The notes below the pieces were generated by a model, which saw only the letters and a program-made list of their open reading frames with translations, did not search any database and was not told the origin of the DNA. A stretch of 11,285 bases of DNA from an uncultured Mucispirillum sp. (GTDB taxonomy: Bacteria; Chrysiogenota; Deferribacteres; Deferribacterales; Mucispirillaceae), in assembly GCA_945929285.1 (NCBI GenBank), contig CAMEOC010000008.1, positions 1 through 11,285 on the forward strand, in the 5' to 3' direction. Of the stretch, positions 7,173 to 11,285 are shown in pieces. Both the position numbers and the translations under genes were made by a program. Position 1 is the first letter of the stretch, and each line of letters opens with the position of its first letter.

Positions 7173-7947
7173 TTATACTCTAAATTGTTCTATTAGTTTT
7201 TTAAGCCTTTCTGTTCGCTGCTGCATATGGCTTACTGTTTTATTTACTTCATTAACTGCAGCATTACTTTCTTCTATACCTGCTGCAACCACTTGAGCAT
7301 TATCTACAACACTTTGTATGGTTACATACTGGTCTGAAACAGACTGGGAAACTGGCTGCATTTCAGTATATAAGTTTGTTACATTTTCCACTGCTTTTTT
7401 AATTTCCCCTGTAACATCTTGTATATTTGTATCCCCTTCCTGCACACTGCCCACAGATTTTTCCATGGCAGCTGCTGCACTTTCAGAATCTTTTAAAAGG
7501 TCGTTAATAATGCTTTCCACTTCCCCTATGGCATGCTGAGTTCTTTCTGCTAATTTTCTAACATCATCTGCCACCACTGCAAAACCACGGTCTGCTTCCC
7601 CTGCTCTTGCTACTTCAATAGCTGCATTTAATGCCAGTAAGTTTGTTTGGTTTGCAATATCGTTTATCACATTTAAAATATTGCCTATTTGAGATGAGCT
7701 TTCATTTAAATGATGTATTGTTTCTGCTAAAGAAACAGTATCTTTTTTTAAATATAGCCCATATCTTTACTTACTTCATCTAAATTATCGGCTTCTTTTC
7801 TTGTGGTATTGGCTGTATTTTCTAAAAATTCCATATTTGTTTCTAGTGCATCACTTGTTGATTTAGAAATATTACTAACCTGCCCATACCTTCTACCATA
7901 TCTGAAACCTGCTGAGCCTGGGAATCAAAAGTGGTGGAAAGTTCAAA
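7173..7947 (-). pseudogene. Methyl-accepting chemotaxis protein, degraded signalling-domain remnant
   Basis: The reading frame from 7670 down encodes the tip and C-terminal half of an MCP signalling domain: [20 protein letters not shown], then a long coiled coil ending LIEQFRV. Homology continues upstream in other frames: [20 protein letters not shown] (same frame, to about 7750), then [18 protein letters not shown], then FELSTTFDSQAQQVSDMVEG. One missing base in 7750-7752 and one in 7883-7885 would rejoin these. No periplasmic sensor, HAMP or membrane anchor is recognisable; upstream only a 23-codon ORF (8026-8097, MTKSMGKYIAIF...) vaguely resembles an MCP N-terminus. The normally near-invariant tip [20 protein letters not shown] carries three changes (A to V, G to D, E to D), as expected without selection. 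In life MCPs pass signals to CheA and CheW; this copy cannot. Confidence 0.88.
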
Positions 7948-8170
7948 ATAGATAGCTTCTAGATGGGAAAGCTTAAAATAAATAAGTAGTGGGTTAGGAA
8001 AACTCAAGATATAAAAGTAATGGTTTTATTTTTTTAAATTAGTGCAAACATAAGCAGTAGAAAATATTGCAATATATTTTCCCATACTTTTAGTCATTAT
8101 AAGCGATTAGCAAATAATCTTATGCCTTTAATACTTACAAACTTATTTTAAATATACTATAGTAGCTAAC
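7948..8170. other. Non-coding stretch between flhB and the chemotaxis pseudogene
   Basis: About 220 bases hold no convincing gene. On the minus strand a 23-codon ORF (8026-8097) could be a relic of the chemotaxis gene's start. An 8-bp inverted repeat, GAAAATAT (8060-8067) and ATATTTTC (8074-8081), could form a weak hairpin, but no U-run follows in either direction. TACTATAGTA (8155-8164) is a short palindrome just after the flhB stop. I see no clear terminator for flhB. The region is probably decayed sensor-domain sequence. Confidence 0.5.
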
Positions 8171-9235
8171 CTAGCCCCTTCTAAACTTGTCTAAAGTCAT
8201 TAAGATTTGTGCCAGTGCTTTATACAGGTTTTCAGGTATTTCTTCATCTACTTCACAGGAGTTATAAAGTGTTCTTGCAAGTGGTGGGTCTTCCACTATT
8301 TTTACACCGCTCATTTTTGCTATTTCCTTTATTTTTAATGCCATAAGCCTTTGCCCTTTTGCCACCACTTTTGGTGCTCTATCCACTTCCATATCATATC
8401 TAATTGCAACTGCATAGTGGGTTGGGTTTGTAATAACCACATCTGATTTTGGAACTTCTTCTGTCATCCTTTGCCTTGCTGCATCTCTTTGAGCCTGCCT
8501 AATGCGGTTTTTTACTATTGGGTCCCCTTCCATTTGCTTATATTCTTCTTTTACTTCCTGTTTTGTCATTTTCAAATCTTCATTATGCTGCCATTTCTGA
8601 TAAGCATAATCTGCAATACCAATTATAAGCACCAGTGCTGCCACACGGATAGATACATCAAATATTAAATGGCCTAAATATACCATTTGGTCCCTGTAAT
8701 CTGCATCTGTCATTCTTACTATGGTGGTTAATTCTTCCTGCACTAAATACCAGGCATAAGCCGTTAGTACAAATATTTTAAAAAGTGATTTTATAAGCTC
8801 TACTACTTTTCGTTTATTAAAAAATGTTTTCATGAAATTGGCAAAGAAATTAAGTTTTTCAAACTTAGGCTCTATGGCTTTTGTGGAAATATAAAACCCT
8901 ACCTGGTAAGCATTTATACCTATTGCCAGCACAAAAAGCAGGGCAAATATTGGAAGTGTTACTTTTGCTAAAAACTCTATCATAAACATAAAAATATCAG
9001 CAGCAGAATCTTGAGTTACTGTAAAATTATTAAACTTAAAAAATTCTTCCACTAAATTTTCAAAATTATCAAGCATATAAGGCACATATACATACATTGC
9101 TGCAATTGCTGCCAAAAGCATTACCCCAGATGATAGGTCCATACTTTTTGCAACATTGCCGTCCTTTCGTGCATCTTCTTTTTTCTTGGCTGTGGCTTCT
9201 TCGCTCTTTTCTGCGCCGTCTTGGTTTTCTGCCAT
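8171..9235 (-). CDS. flhB: Flagellar export switch protein FlhB
   Basis: FlhB is the inner-membrane component of flagellar type III export that switches the substrate from rod/hook to filament proteins after cutting itself. The 354 residues begin with the typical charged leader EKSEEATAKKKEDARKDGNV (9-28). About four membrane segments lie between 35 and 215, followed by a cytoplasmic domain with the self-cleavage motif NPTH at 270-273, where the cut falls between Asn and Pro, at almost the same position as in enteric FlhB. VEDPPLARTLY (314-324) is also a family hallmark. The loop after IEPKFEKLN usually reads NP-x-x-GLK but here is NFFANFMK. The gene begins 20 bases after fliR with a weak AAGAG ribosome site, so it depends on the fliR transcript. 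A flagellar rather than injectisome role follows from its neighbours. Confidence 0.96.
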   Translation of the reverse strand: MAENQDGAEKSEEATAKKKEDARKDGNVAKSMDLSSGVMLLAAIAAMYVYVPYMLDNFENLVEEFFKFNNFTVTQDSAADIFMFMIEFLAKVTLPIFALLFVLAIGINAYQVGFYISTKAIEPKFEKLNFFANFMKTFFNKRKVVELIKSLFKIFVLTAYAWYLVQEELTTIVRMTDADYRDQMVYLGHLIFDVSIRVAALVLIIGIADYAYQKWQHNEDLKMTKQEVKEEYKQMEGDPIVKNRIRQAQRDAARQRMTEEVPKSDVVITNPTHYAVAIRYDMEVDRAPKVVAKGQRLMALKIKEIAKMSGVKIVEDPPLARTLYNSCEVDEEIPENLYKALAQILMTLDKFRRG

Positions 9236-9255
9236 TTTACTATACTCTTATAATT

Positions 9256-10047
9256 TTATCCGCCTGCAAGGCCGTTTATTTCAAAAAATTTCTTTATCTG
9301 CCTAAAATATTCAAATATTACTTTTTCATAAGTAATATAGAAAAATTGAAGAGAAGCTATAAGCATTAATGCACCTATTGTTATTTTAATAGGAAAGCCT
9401 ACCACCATAATATTCATTTGCGGCACAAGCCGTGCCAGTATTCCCATTATAACATTTGTTACCATTAATGATATAAATACTGGGGCTGTTATTTGTATTG
9501 CTATTACAAATATTTTTATAAAGGTGGAAACTACATACATCATAGCATCTTTTGTTACACTAAAATCTCCCACAGGCATATATTCAAAAGACTGGGAAAC
9601 TGCCCTCATAAATATATGGTGGCCAGAAATGGCTAAAAATATTAATGTGCCTAATATATTATACACCTGCCCAGAGTATGATACATTGGAGTTTGTAGTA
9701 GGGTCCATAACACTTACCATACTAAAGCCCATTTGGTAATCCACCAAATAACCGCCAAGCTGTAAACCAGAAAAAAGCAGGCTTGTCATACCACCTATAC
9801 ATATTCCTATTAATATTTCTTTTGTAACAGATATTACAAGCCATAAAAGGTTTGGGTCTGTAATAGTTACTGGCTTTACAACTGGTAAAAGTAAAAGTGA
9901 TATTATTAATGTTAAAATTATACGCACCTGGTTATTTAAAGATGTGCTGCTAAATACTGGGGCAGTAAAGAATATACCGCCCATACGCATGATAATTAAA
10001 AAATATGTTAAAAGTCTTGATGGCTCAAAAAGGTTTTCAAAGCCCAT
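9256..10047 (-). CDS. fliR: Flagellar export protein FliR
   Basis: FliR is part of the FliP-FliQ-FliR helical export channel at the centre of the flagellar basal body and also seeds rod assembly. The 263-residue length is standard. The N-terminus has the family pattern L-x3-R-M-G-G-I-F-F-T-A-P-V-F (about 15-33), several strongly hydrophobic segments follow, and the central GFSMVSVMDPTTNSNVS (106-122) matches the conserved D-P region. It starts eight bases after the amidase stop, and its Shine-Dalgarno (AGG) overlaps that TAG stop, so translation is likely coupled. flhB follows after 20 bases. The usual upstream partners fliP and fliQ are not adjacent and must lie elsewhere, since FliR needs both. 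Confidence 0.96.
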   Translation of the reverse strand: MGFENLFEPSRLLTYFLIIMRMGGIFFTAPVFSSTSLNNQVRIILTLIISLLLLPVVKPVTITDPNLLWLVISVTKEILIGICIGGMTSLLFSGLQLGGYLVDYQMGFSMVSVMDPTTNSNVSYSGQVYNILGTLIFLAISGHHIFMRAVSQSFEYMPVGDFSVTKDAMMYVVSTFIKIFVIAIQITAPVFISLMVTNVIMGILARLVPQMNIMVVGFPIKITIGALMLIASLQFFYITYEKVIFEYFRQIKKFFEINGLAGG

Positions 10048-10055
10048 AGCACAAC

Positions 10056-11285
10056 CTAGTAATTATTATATTTTGATATATACTCTTTTAAACCCTCATA
10101 TATACCTTTTGCCACTTTCTTTCTATAAGCAGATGACCTAAGCTTTGCTGCATCTTCATTATTAGATATAAAGCCAGTTTCCACAAGTATGGCAGGCATA
10201 GTAGCACCTACAAGCACATAAAATGGTGCCTGCTTAACCCCTAAATTTTGCTTTTTAGTGGCGTTTACACTTTTTACTAAATTGCTCTGTACTGAGCCTG
10301 CTAAAGAAACTGATTCTTCCAGCTTTGAATATTTTAAAATATCCTTTAATATGCCCTGTAAATCTGATATAGATTTTGTGGTAGCCTGGTTTTCTAAAGC
10401 TGCCACTTCTAAAGCTGCCCTGTCGTTTGTAACATTAAATACAAATGTTTCAAGCCCTGAAGCTGCCTTATTTTTTGCAGCATTGGCATGGATAGAAACA
10501 AATATATCTGCCTTTAATTTATTGGCTATGGCTGTTCTTTCTTCTAAAGGTATAAAAATATCTTTATCTCTTGTTAAATGTATATTTAAGTCTGGGTCTG
10601 CTTTTAAGTAGTCATAAAGATATTTACTTATTTCTAAAACAATATCTTTTTCCCGCATACCGTTATACACTGCCCCTGGGTCTTTTCCACCGTGGCCTGG
10701 GTCTATTACTATTGTTCTTATTTTTAAGCCTAAAGCTGCACCTAAAGTAATATCCTTTGGTAAATCATTTGGCCCTTTTAGCTTCATATCATTTTGTTTG
10801 CTGGCTGGTTTTGGGCTTGCGGTATTATTTTGTGCCACAATATTAGGCGTGCGTTTAACTTCTTCTTTCCGCTCTGCATTAAATACATCTACCACAATTC
10901 TACTAGGGTTACTCATTTGAAAAACTGTAAAATCTTTCACATTTTCAGAATCAAGCACAACTCTAGTGCGTTTTTCCTGTGGGTGATATCCTAGGCGAAC
11001 GGCACTTAAAAGCCCGTCTTTAATAGATAAATTTCTTGAAACATTACTGCCAAGTATGGAATTATTAATATCAATAGTTAAGCGGGGTGGTTTGTGCAGT
11101 GCTGCATCTGCTTTTAACCAGTGGCTTGAATATTCTGCATTGTTTGATAAGTCTATAACTATTCTTGTATAATCTTTATCTGAAAAATACCTTATGCCAT
11201 GCACATCTACAGTTTTGCCGGAAGCTGTTGCCCCTGAAGTTTTACCTGCTGAAACAGAAACCACATCTTCATCATCTTCTTCTGC
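10056..11285 (-). CDS. N-acetylmuramoyl-L-alanine amidase, AMIN plus Amidase_3 (5' end outside window)
   Basis: The enzyme cleaves the bond between N-acetylmuramic acid and L-alanine in peptidoglycan, normally in the periplasm for cell separation. The frame stays open to the right edge, so the start and probable signal peptide lie outside; GTG 11264 is an internal codon. In visible residue numbers: an acidic stretch AEEDDED (1-7), an AMIN domain (about 27-137) of the type that binds peptidoglycan or the septum, a polar linker (138-185), and a zinc amidase domain (190-407). The zinc ligands are present as His198 (DPGHGG), Glu212 (REKDI) and His266 (SIHANA), and the catalytic Glu369 is in LVETGFISN. 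The insert between SIHANA and the last motif could contain the regulatory helix seen in AmiB/AmiC-type enzymes. It is translated just before fliR, which suggests a possible role in flagellar passage through the wall as well as division. Confidence 0.93.
   Translation of the reverse strand, partial: AEEDDEDVVSVSAGKTSGATASGKTVDVHGIRYFSDKDYTRIVIDLSNNAEYSSHWLKADAALHKPPRLTIDINNSILGSNVSRNLSIKDGLLSAVRLGYHPQEKRTRVVLDSENVKDFTVFQMSNPSRIVVDVFNAERKEEVKRTPNIVAQNNTASPKPASKQNDMKLKGPNDLPKDITLGAALGLKIRTIVIDPGHGGKDPGAVYNGMREKDIVLEISKYLYDYLKADPDLNIHLTRDKDIFIPLEERTAIANKLKADIFVSIHANAAKNKAASGLETFVFNVTNDRAALEVAALENQATTKSISDLQGILKDILKYSKLEESVSLAGSVQSNLVKSVNATKKQNLGVKQAPFYVLVGATMPAILVETGFISNNEDAAKLRSSAYRKKVAKGIYEGLKEYISKYNNY

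Noticed and set aside
8060..8081. Hairpin GAAAATAT/ATATTTTC as a terminator of flhB
   Set aside because: It is all A-T except the end pair and no T-run follows in either direction; it is likely chance in AT-rich DNA.
8026..8097. A 23-codon minus-strand ORF (MTKSMGKYIAIF...)
   Set aside because: It has no Shine-Dalgarno and ends at an A7 run. It may be the relic of the chemotaxis gene's N-terminus but is too short to call as a gene.
11262..11264. GTG as the start codon of the amidase
   Set aside because: The frame continues open to the window edge as acidic codons, with no ribosome site, and no signal peptide follows the GTG; the true start must be outside.

Overview
The window is AT-rich chromosomal DNA from a flagellated, diderm bacterium. 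The evidence is phospholipid synthesis through phosphatidylserine, flagellar export genes, and a periplasmic AMIN-type amidase. The psd-pssA-leuA cluster and the base composition would fit the Deferribacterota (for example a gut Mucispirillum-like organism). That placement is inferred from general familiarity and was not tested. Every intact gene lies on the minus strand. The one plus-strand gene is broken.

Left part (1-1622): a minus-strand operon psd-pssA-leuA makes phosphatidylserine and phosphatidylethanolamine and begins leucine synthesis; leuA runs off the left edge. Psd carries unusual residues at two catalytic positions. A divergent intergenic region of about 150 bases follows, with a long inverted repeat. 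Next is a plus-strand pseudogene of allE, (S)-ureidoglycine aminohydrolase, broken by two one-base deletions. A strong bidirectional terminator separates it from the convergent pyk gene.

Middle (2564-7095): a promoter with a perfect TTGACA box drives flhA, then an exported 24-residue-repeat (MORN-variant) protein that overlaps flhA by 11 bases, then pyruvate kinase 21 bases further on. Flagellar export and the last step of glycolysis therefore appear to share one transcript.

Right part (7135-11285): a degraded methyl-accepting chemotaxis gene, reduced to its signalling domain and carrying at least two frameshifts, lies between flhB and flhA, which are often adjacent. Upstream come flhB, fliR and a periplasmic N-acetylmuramoyl-L-alanine amidase running off the right edge, tightly packed as an operon. 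fliP and fliQ are not in the window.

I see no phage, insertion sequence, CRISPR array, RNA gene or candidate new multi-gene system. The most interesting signals are two decaying genes whose four frameshifts are all explained by single-base losses in or next to short homopolymers, the altered catalytic residues of Psd, the inverted repeat in the psd/allE intergenic region, and the flhA-MORN-pyk gene order.
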